A DNA stretch of 64,000 nt from Chloropicon primus. Taxonomy: Eukaryota > Chlorophyta > Chloropicophyceae > Chloropicales > Chloropicaceae. How positions within the stretch are numbered: position 1 is the first letter of the stretch; every line of letters begins with the position of its first letter. The stretch covers positions 310,001 to 374,000 of the forward strand of contig CP060756.1 in assembly GCA_023205875.1 (NCBI GenBank), written 5' to 3'. Shown here piece by piece: positions 37,274-46,555 of the stretch. Position numbers and translations under genes: made by a program. A model generated the notes under the pieces. That model did not search any database, was not told where the DNA came from, and worked only from the letters and a program-made list of their open reading frames with translations.

Positions 37274-39007
37274 TCAGGGGTCTTCCAGGGGGTCCAAAGG
37301 CGCGTCCTCGCACTCGTAGTTCTCCACCTCGAAGAGCTCCCACATTTTGATGCCGCACTTGTCGTGGGCTCGCTCGATCCTTTCGAGCTGACTCCGGTCG
37401 TCCGGCCAGCGTCCCGTGCGGGAGACGAAGACGGCGCCCGTGTACGCCTGGCCCGCGGCCGAGGCGGCTCCGGAGTAGTAGAGCACGGCCCAGGACAGGT
37501 CGTCCGCGGCGTCGGCGATCCTCCAGTACTCGTCGGAGATCACCCCGTTGTCCAGCACGCTGAAGTGGAACGTCCCCGGGGAACGCCCCCGCCTCACTCG
37601 GTAGTGCCTCCTCCGCCACACCAGGTCCCCGTCGAACGTGCGGGCCTGGAACACGGGGTCGTACCAGAAGCTCCTCTTGCGCTTCCCCCTGTAAAAGATC
37701 TGGTGCTGGTTCGGGAACACGTCGTACGCCGCGTTCTGGCCCGTGACGACCTTCCAGGAGTGGCGCTCCTCGCCCAGCCAGCCGATGAGGATCTGATCCG
37801 GCGACGACGACGACGACGACGAGAGGACGGGATGGGGATGGCGACGAAGATGAAGATGGAGATGGAGAGTCAAGTCAGTCTCAGTCTCAGTCTCTGCCGA
37901 ACGAACGAGCGAGCGAATCGCGCGCCAGCCACTCACTTCCTCGGCGACCTCGTGGGTCAGGGCGGATCCCCTGAACTCGTGCATGGGCTCCACCTCGGGG
38001 AGCCTCGGCACCTTGGCGGACTTTCGCATGCAGTTGTGCTTCTGCAGCACGCACTTGGAGAACTTCTCGAAGAGCTCGGACTCGTAGCTCACGATGCACT
38101 GGTAGCTGCAGACTTGGTCGTTCAGGCCGCAGCCCGCGAGGCAGTCCAGGGCCGCCCGGCAGGTCTCGTCCGACACGCAGTCCCAGACCTCCCTGCCGCA
38201 GTTGGTGAGCATGCACCAGACGAGCGGCAGGGAGGACCCCCCCGAGGCGTCCATGGAGACCCTGGGCACCGGCCGGACGCACGCGTCGATCAGGACGAGG
38301 ACGAGGTACAGGAGGTCGTCCGCGCTCTTCCTCTCGTAGAGCGTGCGGACCGTCTCCAGCAGCAGAGCTCTCTTTCTTCTGGCGGTGGTGGTTTGCACCG
38401 CCACGTTTGATGCAAGAGCCCCAGAGCCCAGGCTCACGACCGAGGTGGTCGGGGAGGGGCAGGAGGAGAGCCCCAAGGCGGAGGGGGAGACGTCCACGCA
38501 GATCACCAGGTCGAAAGAGGAGAAGGAGGAGACGTCTTCGTCTTCGTCGTCTTCGTCCAGCCCCATCCCCGTCTGTGGTGCCGCGACTGTGGTGAGGCGG
38601 TAGGACGCGTCCGTCCACCTCAGGAGGTCCGCGAGGTGGCGGAACACCGAGGACCACGTGGGCGGGGAACGCTGCAGGATGGCGGGGTACCTGAAGTGGG
38701 AGAGGTGGTGGTGGTGGTGGTCATCCTCCTCCTCGCGATCAACATCCGCGGGGACGACCGCCAGGATGTTGACGATCGGTTCCGACGGTGCGTTCGCCGA
38801 AGAAGATGAAGAAGATGAAGATGATGATGTTGTTGATGATGAAGAAGATGAAGATGGTGAAGCAGCAGCAGGTCTGTGAAGATGTTGGTGATGACGCTGG
38901 TGCGTGGTGGTCACGGCACGAAGGCGGTGGTGCAGGTTGTTGTTGTGGTGATGGTGACGGTGATGGTGAAGACGCCTCGACGACCGCGCGAGGGTGGACC
39001 TCCTCAT
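37274..39007 (-). CDS. Violaxanthin de-epoxidase-related protein (VDR type)
   Basis: Two exons, 39007-37937 and 37792-37274, about 529 residues. The N-terminus is His- and Ser-rich (probably includes a transit peptide) and is followed by a variable domain. The VDE Cys-rich domain is clear, with ten cysteines: CMLTNCGREVWDCVSDETCR, LDCLAGCGLNDQVCSYQCIV, FSKCVLQKHNCMRK. The lipocalin-like region follows the intron (GWLGEERHSWKVVTGQNAAYD to YYSGAASAAGQAYTGAVFVSR). It belongs with VDE-related proteins of the xanthophyll-cycle superfamily; de-epoxidase activity cannot be assumed. The 144-nt intron is a multiple of three and free of stops. Confidence 0.82.
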   Translation of the reverse strand: MRRSTLARSSRRLHHHRHHHHNNNLHHRLRAVTTTHQRHHQHLHRPAAASPSSSSSSSTTSSSSSSSSSSANAPSEPIVNILAVVPADVDREEEDDHHHHHLSHFRYPAILQRSPPTWSSVFRHLADLLRWTDASYRLTTVAAPQTGMGLDEDDEDEDVSSFSSFDLVICVDVSPSALGLSSCPSPTTSVVSLGSGALASNVAVQTTTARRKRALLLETVRTLYERKSADDLLYLVLVLIDACVRPVPRVSMDASGGSSLPLVWCMLTNCGREVWDCVSDETCRAALDCLAGCGLNDQVCSYQCIVSYESELFEKFSKCVLQKHNCMRKSAKVPRLPEVEPMHEFRGSALTHEVAEEVSGWRAIRSLVRSAETETETDLTLHLHLHLRRHPHPVLSSSSSSSPDQILIGWLGEERHSWKVVTGQNAAYDVFPNQHQIFYRGKRKRSFWYDPVFQARTFDGDLVWRRRHYRVRRGRSPGTFHFSVLDNGVISDEYWRIADAADDLSWAVLYYSGAASAAGQAYTGAVFVSRTGRWPDDRSQLERIERAHDKCGIKMWELFEVENYECEDAPLDPLEDP

Positions 39008-39353
39008 GACGACGAGAGCCTCGCCTCTGCTTCCGACGAGAGCGAGAGCCTCTGCACTTTTGCACTTTTTCTGGGCTTTTGCCTCTTTCACCGAATTCCC
39101 ACATTCCCGGTTCGCCGAGAGAATCTAATCTTGGCTGAGTCATGACACGGGGATTTCTACACACCGATCGTCTCCCAAAAAACCCCCGAAACGAACACGT
39201 GGGCCCTTGGAGTAGAAATCGTGTGTTACAAAAAAGATCAAAAACGATAAGGTCGACGTGTTTTGGAACGCCAAGAGAGAGAGAGAGAGAAAACGAAAGA
39301 CCTCGTCGACCAAGATCAAACGACGGAAACCAAACCACGAACAACAGCAACAA

Positions 39354-39391
<38 letters not shown>
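39354..39391. repeat. GAC trinucleotide run abutting a start codon
   Basis: About twelve GAC/ACG units that end directly at the ATG at 39392. Confidence 0.9.
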
Positions 39392-39392
<1 letters not shown>

Positions 39393-39739
39393 TGAGAGCA
39401 GCACTTTCTTGTTCTCCACCTTCTACTTTTCTTTGTTCCACCACTTGTTCAGGTTCCGCTTCTTCTTGTCGAGTGGTGACGCGTGCTGTGCTCAAGCCCC
39501 CGAGTGGGAAGGCGACCGGGAAGGGGCCGAGGGATGACCTGTTTCGGACGAAGAACGCGTCCGCGTTGGCGTACCAGAGCGACGGGGCTCTCGTGGACGC
39601 CAAGGGCTTGAAGAGGGCGAGCGCTCTCGAGCAGGTGTCTTCGGTGACGTCCGCGTACAGGGCTCTGTTGTCCACGGAGGACGACTACGAAAACGCAGGG
39701 GACACTGTCTTCCCCACGCCCTCCCCTTACCTGATGTAA
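39392..39739 (+). CDS. Small protein, possibly plastid-targeted, unknown family
   Basis: 115 residues. The first 40 are Ser/Thr/Cys/Ala-rich with Arg and no acid (MRAALSCSPPSTFLCSTTCS), like a transit peptide. The rest is hydrophilic (DDLFRTKNASALAYQSDG, YRALLSTEDDYENAGD). The stop codon overlaps a TGTAA, and a second lies at 39813. The opposite strand is also open here, so the coding call rests on the transit-like start and on the 3' signal. Confidence 0.5.
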
Positions 39740-39962
39740 AACCACCACCAGCCAAAGGAGCAACCAGCCAAAGGAGCAACCAAGAAAAGAAAAACCTGCC
39801 TTGCCTGCCTGATGTAAACCACCCTCTCCGGGCTAGCTTGCCTTTGTGTAAAAATAAAAATTACGAACCACAAAAAACATCAAAGAAGAAAGCTCACGCA
39901 AGAATTCAATCAATCACATAAAACAACGACAAGCGTTACACCACCACCACCACCACCTCCTC

Positions 39963-40484
39963 CTACTCGTTCACCTTCTGGCCGGTCTTCTCGCTGGGGA
40001 GGGGCTTGTTGAACCCGCCCTTGCGGTTCATGTACTGCCTGGCCTGCCTGGTGGACTGGACCTTGACCGCCCCGGTGTTCCTGTTGCCCTCCACCTCCTC
40101 CCCCTTGGTGGTGTCAAAGGAGCCGAAGCCCATCAGCCTCATCATGGCCTGCTCCTCGTCCTCGTCCTCGGCCACCAACGCCTGATTCACGAATTGGTTT
40201 TGATTCTCCTGAATCTTCTCCTTCTGCTGCTGGGAAGGCAACTCCCCCCTTCTCTTCTTCTCCTGGTGCTCCCTCCTCTCCCTCTCCCTCTCCAGGGACC
40301 TCTCCCTCTCCCTCCGGTCCCTCCTGTCGTACGGCGAGGGGGACCTCCTTCGGCCGCGCCCCCGGTGGTCCCTGCCGTAGGACGGGGACCTGGACCTGGA
40401 CCTGGAACGACCCCTGTCCCTGTACCCGCCCCCCCCCCTGCGCCACCCCTCGTCCCTCTCCCACCTCCCCCTGCCGTGCTCCAT
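39963..40484 (-). CDS. SNRNP27: U4/U6.U5 tri-snRNP 27 kDa protein
   Basis: 173 residues, one exon. The RS/RD-rich N-terminal half is typical ([18 protein letters not shown]). The conserved C-terminal block [20 protein letters not shown] and [17 protein letters not shown] (about 110-165) matches human SNRNP27 ([31 protein letters not shown]). It acts in spliceosome 5' splice site handling. Its ATG lies only 17 nt after the COA6 stop codon on the same strand. A TTACA at 39936 (TGTAA on the coding strand) lies 23 nt after its stop. Confidence 0.93.
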   Translation of the reverse strand: MEHGRGRWERDEGWRRGGGGYRDRGRSRSRSRSPSYGRDHRGRGRRRSPSPYDRRDRRERERSLERERERREHQEKKRRGELPSQQQKEKIQENQNQFVNQALVAEDEDEEQAMMRLMGFGSFDTTKGEEVEGNRNTGAVKVQSTRQARQYMNRKGGFNKPLPSEKTGQKVNE

Positions 40485-40501
40485 CTCTCCCTCTCTCTCT
40501 C

Positions 40502-40731
40502 TCACGACGTCCTCCTCCCTCCTTGCTGGACCTTCTCCTGCAGGAACTGGGCCACGGCCTTGTTGTGGGCGTACGTCTGGTCGAAATGCACGACCCAGGA
40601 CGCCGGGCACTCGCTCTCGTACGCCTTCCTGCTCTTGGCGCACGACCGAGGAACGGCGTCGCCTTTTGAATTGGAACAAACAAACAAACACAACAACAAC
40701 GCAAGATGGAGAGAGAGAAAGAGATCACAGT

Positions 40732-40762
<31 letters not shown>

Positions 40763-41081
40763 AGAAGAAGAAGAAAGGTGGGGCGAGTGCTTTCCACTGG
40801 TTGTTTTCCGCTCACCTCTCCGCCAGTCGGGGACTCCGCTGTCCTCCAAGCACTTGTAAAACGCGTCTCGCGCCTGCACACACACACACACACACACGAA
40901 CCAATCCATGATGCACGAATCGATCGTTCAGGAGGAAGGGGGTCAGTCGTTTCGTTTCGTTGTGGTCTTTCCGATTCGGGGGTGGATGTGTCTTCGCTCC
41001 TCTCCCTCTCTCGTGACTCACGTCGTGGCACGCTCGCCGCCCCTTGCGCCTCGCGAACTGCTTCACCTCCTCGACCGTCAT
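40502..41081 (-). CDS. COA6: Cytochrome c oxidase assembly factor 6
   Basis: Three exons, 41081-41022, 40873-40816 and 40662-40502, 92 residues. The twin cysteine motif is the CX9C-CX10C type specific to COA6: C18-x9-C28 and C47-x10-C58. The motif [11 protein letters not shown] and [21 protein letters not shown] align with the human protein. It works in the mitochondrial intermembrane space in copper delivery to COX2. The first intron ends in a TG run directly before CAG. The stop at 40504-40502 is followed 17 nt later by the SNRNP27 ATG; the spacer is GA-rich. Confidence 0.93.
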
Positions 41082-41329
41082 CCACCCACCACGCGAGGAA
41101 CAAAATAAAACAAAAACCTGCAGAAAGCTGAGAGCTTGAGCTTGAGCTTTGGCTTTGGCTTGATGGATGGTGAAGATGATTGAAGGAGAGGGATGAGATG
41201 ATGGTGATGGATACGTCGTAGTACAAAAACACGACGCCGGGCGTCCGGTTCGTTTCATTTACACGCAAGGGCATTGTTGTTATCCTAAAAATACAAAACG
41301 GGTTTCTCTCTCCAAAATCCATCCATCCG

Positions 41330-41366
41330 TGCCATCCATGCCATCCATGCCATCCATGCCATCCAT
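41330..41366. repeat. 10-bp tandem repeat in the SEC 3' flank
   Basis: About four copies of CATCCATGCC immediately after the SEC stop codon (minus strand). Confidence 0.85.
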
Positions 41367-41367
41367 G

Positions 41368-44300
41368 CTACCCTTCTTCTTCCGCCACCTCAAAGGTCCT
41401 GGGCGTCTCCTTGGCGGCGTGCAGGTCCCACATCTTCTCGAAGACCTTCTCAAAGTCCTTGACCCAGGCCTCCGTGTCGAAGAGGGAGCTGGTCATCCTG
41501 GCCTCCTTGAGCTTCCGCCGGAGGCCGAGCCTGTACTCGTGGTCCGTTCCCAGGGCCACCGCGATCTCCTCGTAGTCCGCGCGGTCCCGAGCGATGAGCT
41601 CCGGGCAGCCCACCGAGTACACCAGGGAGGCCGCGACCCTGCTCGCCATCCTGGACAGAGGGAGGGTGACCATGGGGCACCCCGACCACAAGACGTCGCA
41701 GCCCGTGGTGTGGGCGTTGCACAGCGGGGTGTCCAGGAAGACGTCGGCGAGGCCGCTCCGCTTGATGTGCAAGTCCTTGTGGACCACGTTCGTGAAGATG
41801 ATCCTGTCCTCCTCGATGCCCTGCTTGGCGGCCTCGGCCCTGATGTTCATCTCCCCCTCGGGAGGGAACCGGAGGAGCCAGAGCACGCTGTCCGGCACCC
41901 TCTTCAGGACGTTGCACCACGTCTCAAACGTCCTCGGGTCGTACTTGTACAGCTGGTTCGAGCACGAGTACACGATCTTGTCCTCCGGCAGGCCGACCTC
42001 CGCCCTGGTGGGCATGTTCTCCCCGCGGACCACGTCCATGTGCGACTGCTTGTAGTCGTTCGCAAAGTAGCAGTTGGGCATGAGCGCCAGGTTCTCGCTG
42101 TAGCAGTGGTGGAGCTCCGCCGGGGCGACGATCTTGTCCGTGATCAGGTACTGCAGAAAGTCCGCGCCCGTCGTGGCCGGGAAGCCCATGTACGAGCACT
42201 GGATCGGCGCCGGCTTCAGCGCGAAGATCTCGTTCTTGGCGCCCTTGGTGTAACCGTTCAGGTTCACGGCGATCATGATCCCGTCCTGGCTCATCCTCCT
42301 GGCGATGCCCGCCGCGTTCCAGTTGCTCACGTCCACGAAGTGCTCCACCTCGGCGGAGATCTTGGTCCTCCACTCCGACCTGTCGTCGGGCGAAAGGGCG
42401 TAGCAGAAGATCTCAAACTTGGACTTGTCGTGCATCCCGAACACGCTGCCCATCAGGTGGCTCAGAGGGTGGTTCCCAAAGTCGCTGCTCACGTAGCCTA
42501 TCCTGAGCCTCTCGCCGTCGGCCAATGGCCTCTGCTCGGGGTGAGGCAGCCCCCCCACGTTGAAGCTCCTGGCGATGATCTCGCAGTGCCTGGCGTAGGC
42601 CCTGGAGATGCCCAGGGCCATCTCGTCCGTGAAGGGGTAGGCCATGGCGTGGAAGGGCTGCACGGGGGGCAGGGTGTCCGCCTTGAAGCTGTACTGGACC
42701 TGCTTCTCCAGGTTCAGGAAGAGGTCGTTCCTGTCTGTCCAATCGCAGATGCACTGCATGCTGTGGACGTAATTCGCAAAGGCGTCCGGCAGGTCGTTCC
42801 TGAGGTGCAGGGCGTGCCTGTACTCCACGATCGCGTAGTCGTGCTTGCCGCAGTCCTTGTACGCGGAGGCCAGGTTGGTGCGGGCCTCCGGGGAGTCCGG
42901 TTGCAAGGTCCTCACCTGCTGGAAGCAAGCGATGGCCTCCTGGACCCTCCCCTGGAGCTTGAGCACCCCGCCCAGGTTGTTGTACACCACGCACAGCCTC
43001 TGCACGGCCGTGACGGAGAAGAGCGGGGGCAGGGCCCGGTAGATGTTCGCGTTGGGCGCCAGGCCGCACTGGATCCTGATGCAAGTCATGTAGCACGTGA
43101 CGGCGTCCTCCAGGAACCCGGCCTCCCTGAAGGCGTTGCTCAGGTTGTTGTACACCTCGGCAAAGTTGGGGTCGATCTTGATGGCCTCCTTGTACGTCTG
43201 GATCGCCAGGTCGAGCCTCCCCTGCTCGTAGTACACCCCGGCGAGGTTGGCCAGGGCGACCGCGTTCTGCCTGTACATCTTGACGACCTGCAGGTAGCAC
43301 CTCTCCGCCTCGCTGAGGTTCTTGAGCTCCGTGTAGCACAGGCCGAGCCCGGAGTAGGTCTCCGCGCTCCCCGGCTGGAACTCCAGGATGGTCTTGTAGC
43401 AGGAGATCGCCCTGGCGTACTCCCGCTGCTCCTTCCACAGCTCGGCCAGGCCGATCCAGGCCGGGGCGTACTGCCGGTTGTACTGGATGGCCTGCAGGTA
43501 GTAGTACTCCGCCATCTGCCTGCCGTTCGAGCCCCTGGTCGTCCTCCACAGGTCCCCGAGGTTGCTGCACACGACGTACAGCGAGGGGTTGATGTTCAGC
43601 GCAAGGTTGTAGCACTGGATGGCCTGGGCCACCTGGCCCTTCTGCACCAGCAGGCTGGCGAGGTTGTTGTACGAGTCCGTGAACGAGGGCTTGAGGTGGA
43701 TCGCGCTCCTGTAGTGCGCCGCGGCCAGGTCGAGGTCCCCGGACTTCTGCAGGGCGTTGGCCAGGTTGCTGTGGGCCTCCGCCATGTCCGGCTTGAGGGC
43801 GATGGCCCGCCTCGAGCACGCGATGCACTGGTCATAGCTCTTCAGCTGGAAGTGCACGGCGCTCAGGAGCAGGAGGACGTCCGTCCTCTGGGGCTGGGTG
43901 AGGTGGGCGCTGTTGCAGTACGCCAGAGCGTTGCCAAAGTCCCCGCTCTTGTAGAACTGGTGCGCGGCCGCCAGCAGGGTGTTGACCTTGAAGGTGGCGC
44001 TGCTCTGCTGCTTCCGGAGCTGCAGGAGGGACCTCTCCGACATGATCATCGAGGCGACCACCGAGGTCTCGTAGTCGTCCCCCCCCAGCTGCTGCCCCGC
44101 GATCTGGTCGATGGGAACCTCGTACCGCTGGAGCTGCCTCTTCTGCAGGGGGACGGACATGAGCTCCGCCGCGCTCAGCTGCAGGGAGTCTATCCTGTCA
44201 AAGTACCTCACCCCGTAGTGCGGCTTGAGGGACAGGGGGCAGCTGGAGAACCTCAGGACGTGGCCGTACCGGCTCGCGGACGGAAGCGTCGACGTGTACG

Positions 44301-44580
44301 CCGGGGGCGCCAAGTACGACGTCGAGGGGTACTGGCTCCCCTGCTGCCTCTGGACGTGGGCCGAGACCACGTCGCTCTCGCTCGGAAGGACCTCGTAGTG
44401 CGCCGCTGCGGCCACGGTCGTCCCGTTCGGGTACACCACCTGCCCGTCCACCAGGATGGGCTGGTGAGGCAGAAGCGGGGGGGGAGCCATCAGCACGGAA
44501 GGAGACCCAACACCAGGCAATGAGGCGTGCTGCTGCTGGTGGTGCACCACCCGGATGTTGTGCTGCTGGAGAGTCTCCAT
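41368..44580 (-). CDS. SEC: O-GlcNAc transferase, SECRET AGENT type (GT41)
   Basis: 1070 residues, one exon, the largest minus-strand gene here. A variable Gln/Pro-rich N-terminus (about 1-190) is followed by about ten TPR units (about 200-560; for example ALKPDMAEAHSNLANALQKS, and IDPNFAEVYNNLSNAFREAG). The GT41 catalytic lobes follow: RLRIGYVSSDFGNHPLSHLM, IAVNLNGYTKGAKNEIFALK, APIQCSYMGFPATTGADFL and KRVPDSVLWLLRFP. It transfers O-GlcNAc from UDP-GlcNAc to nuclear and cytosolic proteins. The TPR and catalytic signatures fit OGT/SEC better than the O-fucosyltransferase SPY. Confidence 0.95.
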   Translation of the reverse strand: METLQQHNIRVVHHQQQHASLPGVGSPSVLMAPPPLLPHQPILVDGQVVYPNGTTVAAAAHYEVLPSESDVVSAHVQRQQGSQYPSTSYLAPPAYTSTLPSASRYGHVLRFSSCPLSLKPHYGVRYFDRIDSLQLSAAELMSVPLQKRQLQRYEVPIDQIAGQQLGGDDYETSVVASMIMSERSLLQLRKQQSSATFKVNTLLAAAHQFYKSGDFGNALAYCNSAHLTQPQRTDVLLLLSAVHFQLKSYDQCIACSRRAIALKPDMAEAHSNLANALQKSGDLDLAAAHYRSAIHLKPSFTDSYNNLASLLVQKGQVAQAIQCYNLALNINPSLYVVCSNLGDLWRTTRGSNGRQMAEYYYLQAIQYNRQYAPAWIGLAELWKEQREYARAISCYKTILEFQPGSAETYSGLGLCYTELKNLSEAERCYLQVVKMYRQNAVALANLAGVYYEQGRLDLAIQTYKEAIKIDPNFAEVYNNLSNAFREAGFLEDAVTCYMTCIRIQCGLAPNANIYRALPPLFSVTAVQRLCVVYNNLGGVLKLQGRVQEAIACFQQVRTLQPDSPEARTNLASAYKDCGKHDYAIVEYRHALHLRNDLPDAFANYVHSMQCICDWTDRNDLFLNLEKQVQYSFKADTLPPVQPFHAMAYPFTDEMALGISRAYARHCEIIARSFNVGGLPHPEQRPLADGERLRIGYVSSDFGNHPLSHLMGSVFGMHDKSKFEIFCYALSPDDRSEWRTKISAEVEHFVDVSNWNAAGIARRMSQDGIMIAVNLNGYTKGAKNEIFALKPAPIQCSYMGFPATTGADFLQYLITDKIVAPAELHHCYSENLALMPNCYFANDYKQSHMDVVRGENMPTRAEVGLPEDKIVYSCSNQLYKYDPRTFETWCNVLKRVPDSVLWLLRFPPEGEMNIRAEAAKQGIEEDRIIFTNVVHKDLHIKRSGLADVFLDTPLCNAHTTGCDVLWSGCPMVTLPLSRMASRVAASLVYSVGCPELIARDRADYEEIAVALGTDHEYRLGLRRKLKEARMTSSLFDTEAWVKDFEKVFEKMWDLHAAKETPRTFEVAEEEG

Positions 44581-45635
44581 GTCGTCGTTCGTCGCCTGAG
44601 AGTGTGAGGAGTGGGCGTGCGGGTCTGAGAAAGCGTCGTCAAGGTGTCAGGGACGAACGTACCAAGCAGGCCAACCAAATACCGAACCAAATAACCTCCC
44701 TCCCTCCCTCTCTCGCTTGTGTGGTCCGTGTCGCGCACAACTTTTCGTCCACCCTTATCGCGATATTGGAGCCCTCTCTTGGTTTTTTTTTCCACTTTCG
44801 AGGACGCGAGGTCTCACCTATACGTTTTTCCCTTGAGAGGGAAGCGTTACCATCGTCGTGACGCCGTGACAAAGGGTCTCACGGTCGCGTTCAACGCGCA
44901 ACGCACTCTAGTCCGTGTCCGCTCTCTTCGTCCGCCCCTCGTTAAGCGCAGATTCCATCCACCTTTCCACGCCGTTCGACGAGTTTTCTATGCGAGAAGT
45001 CCTTACTATGTAGTTCTCTCTGTATGAATGTAATTTCTCCCAAAAAATACGTCAAAAATCGAATGAGTCACAAATCCCGAAGGAGTAGAAAACTCACGGT
45101 TTGGTCAAACGTGTCAAATGAGGTGTACGAGAGTACACTCGTTGGTACACAAAGGAGAACGAAAGGGAGGGAAAACCCGAAGGAGGCCCAAGGAGGCGAT
45201 TGAGGTGAGTTTGGGCTCTCTTGAGGAGAGTTTTTCGTCAAGGGGAGGGACGTGAATGTGGAAGGAGAGTGCGTAGACGTCTTCGTCGTCTAGATATCTT
45301 TCCATCGGTCCCCTCCTTGAACGGTTTGGACGACGGCGTCGTCCTACCGCCGGCGACAAAGGTTTGTTTGGAGTGCTGAAACTTAACCGAGAGATTGAAG
45401 TTTTGCTTTGGTGCGATTGAGGGAAGGAGGAAGGCGAAGGAGGAAGGCGAAGGAGGAAGGCGAAGGAGGTCGATCGATCCTCCACTTCGTTCTGTCGTTC
45501 TTTCGGTTCGTTCGCGAGAAGGAGAACTCGGTTCCCTGGAGACGATCCGATCAGCACGGCTCCGGGTAGAAGACCTCTCCCCGTTATTCTAGAGCGCAGG
45601 GCATTCGATAGAGAGAGAGAGAGAGGGAGAGAAGG
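44581..45635. other. Intergenic region without recognised genes
   Basis: About 1.05 kb. There are imperfect repeats of AAGGCGAAGGAGG (45427-45470) and a partial reverse match to the composite motif (CGTTCTTTCGGTTCGTTCGC, from 45494). A 62-codon minus-strand frame at 45117-45305 (MERYLDDEDVYALSF) is possible but unsupported. Confidence 0.45.
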
Positions 45636-46076
45636 ATGATGATGGAGGACGCGGCGAGAAGCAACGACGGCGGCGAGGTTCCCACGACGGCGACGACTGT
45701 CGTCACCCCCCCTCCGCCTCTTCCTCCAGTGGCTGCCGCGGTGGCCGAAGCTGGTGACGAGGACAAGGCCAGCAAGAGGAGGACGGCCCGGTCGAACGCG
45801 GGGAGGAACAACCAGAGGGATTCCCTCCTCGCCATCGAGCTGCAAGCCGCGCCGAGGAAGCAGCAGGCCAAAACCCCCAGGAAGAAGAGGGCGACGCCCT
45901 CGTCCAAGTCCTCCAAGACCCCGGGCGCCAAAAAGTCCAAGTCCAAGTCCAGGTCGACCCCGCAGAACAGGCGGCTGCGGATGCTGAGGTACCTGGGTCT
46001 GCTGCGGCCTGAGGGGAGCTTCTTCACGTGGTCTCCCCTCGACGGGGAGTGGTACGACCCCATCCAAGGCCTCTGA
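45636..46076 (+). CDS. Small basic protein, unknown family
   Basis: 146 residues, one exon, starting after a GA run. The middle is Lys/Ser/Arg-rich (KTPRKKRATPSSKSSKTPGA), suggesting a nucleic-acid-binding or nuclear protein. The C-terminal 35 residues look folded (RLRMLRYLGLLRPEGSFFTW, then WYDPIQGL). No family recognised. It is on the same strand as the ARPC1 gene, 480 bp upstream. Confidence 0.6.
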   Translation: MMMEDAARSNDGGEVPTTATTVVTPPPPLPPVAAAVAEAGDEDKASKRRTARSNAGRNNQRDSLLAIELQAAPRKQQAKTPRKKRATPSSKSSKTPGAKKSKSKSRSTPQNRRLRMLRYLGLLRPEGSFFTWSPLDGEWYDPIQGL

Positions 46077-46093
46077 GACGAGCAAAGCGGCAC

Positions 46094-46190
46094 GGGGTTA
46101 CGATAATAACGCGGTGCTGGCGGTGACGGACGCACGCCTCGGGGTTACGATAATAACGCGGTGCTGGCGGTGACGGACGCACGCCTCGGG
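46094..46190. repeat. 47-bp exact direct repeat, two copies
   Basis: Copies start at 46094 and 46141 with GGGGTTACGATAATAACGCG, just after the stop of the small basic gene. They are identical as far as I can see, so recent. The remainder of 46077-46555 has a (CCATCAC)n tract and a GA run at 46464-46492; no gene. Confidence 0.9.
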
Positions 46191-46555
46191 GTGGAGGGTC
46201 CGAAGGAGAGAACCTTTCCCCCTTTTCCCTGGCCGGCGGCGCTTTTCTATATATCTATATACATACGCGTGAGGTATTTCGTACGTTTCGTTCCCTCGGG
46301 GTGCCTCCGCCCGTCCCACATCCTTGGAAAGAGAAAGGCGAAGAGAAAGAGGATGAGGCGCTGCATCGGGTGACCTCCCCTTCCCCTCTCCCCTCTCCCT
46401 CCATCACCACCACCACCACCATTCCCTTCGCCCGCCCAGGGATCATTTTTCAGGGTTCCTTGAGAGAGAGAGAGAGAGAGAGAGGGAGAGGCGTAGGCGT
46501 AGTGTCGGGACTCGTGAGTGAGGACTCGTCCGTCGTCGGGTGGCGTGGCGTCGTC

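Noticed and set aside
37025-37350. Open + strand frames with GATGGCGATGGATTGC repeats near 37210-37262
   Set aside because: Short GCGATGGATT repeats in the 3' flank of the VDE-related gene and the leader of the small basic gene; no coding signal.
41329-44523. A 1064-codon open frame on the + strand opposite SEC
   Set aside because: It is an exact antisense shadow of the SEC gene, caused by the strong G/C third-position bias; its translation is low-complexity Leu/Val/Gly/Arg without domains.
45117-45305. 62-codon minus-strand frame beginning MERYLDDEDVYALSF
   Set aside because: Single short frame with no homology I recognise, no intron evidence and no clear 3' signal; kept only as a possibility.
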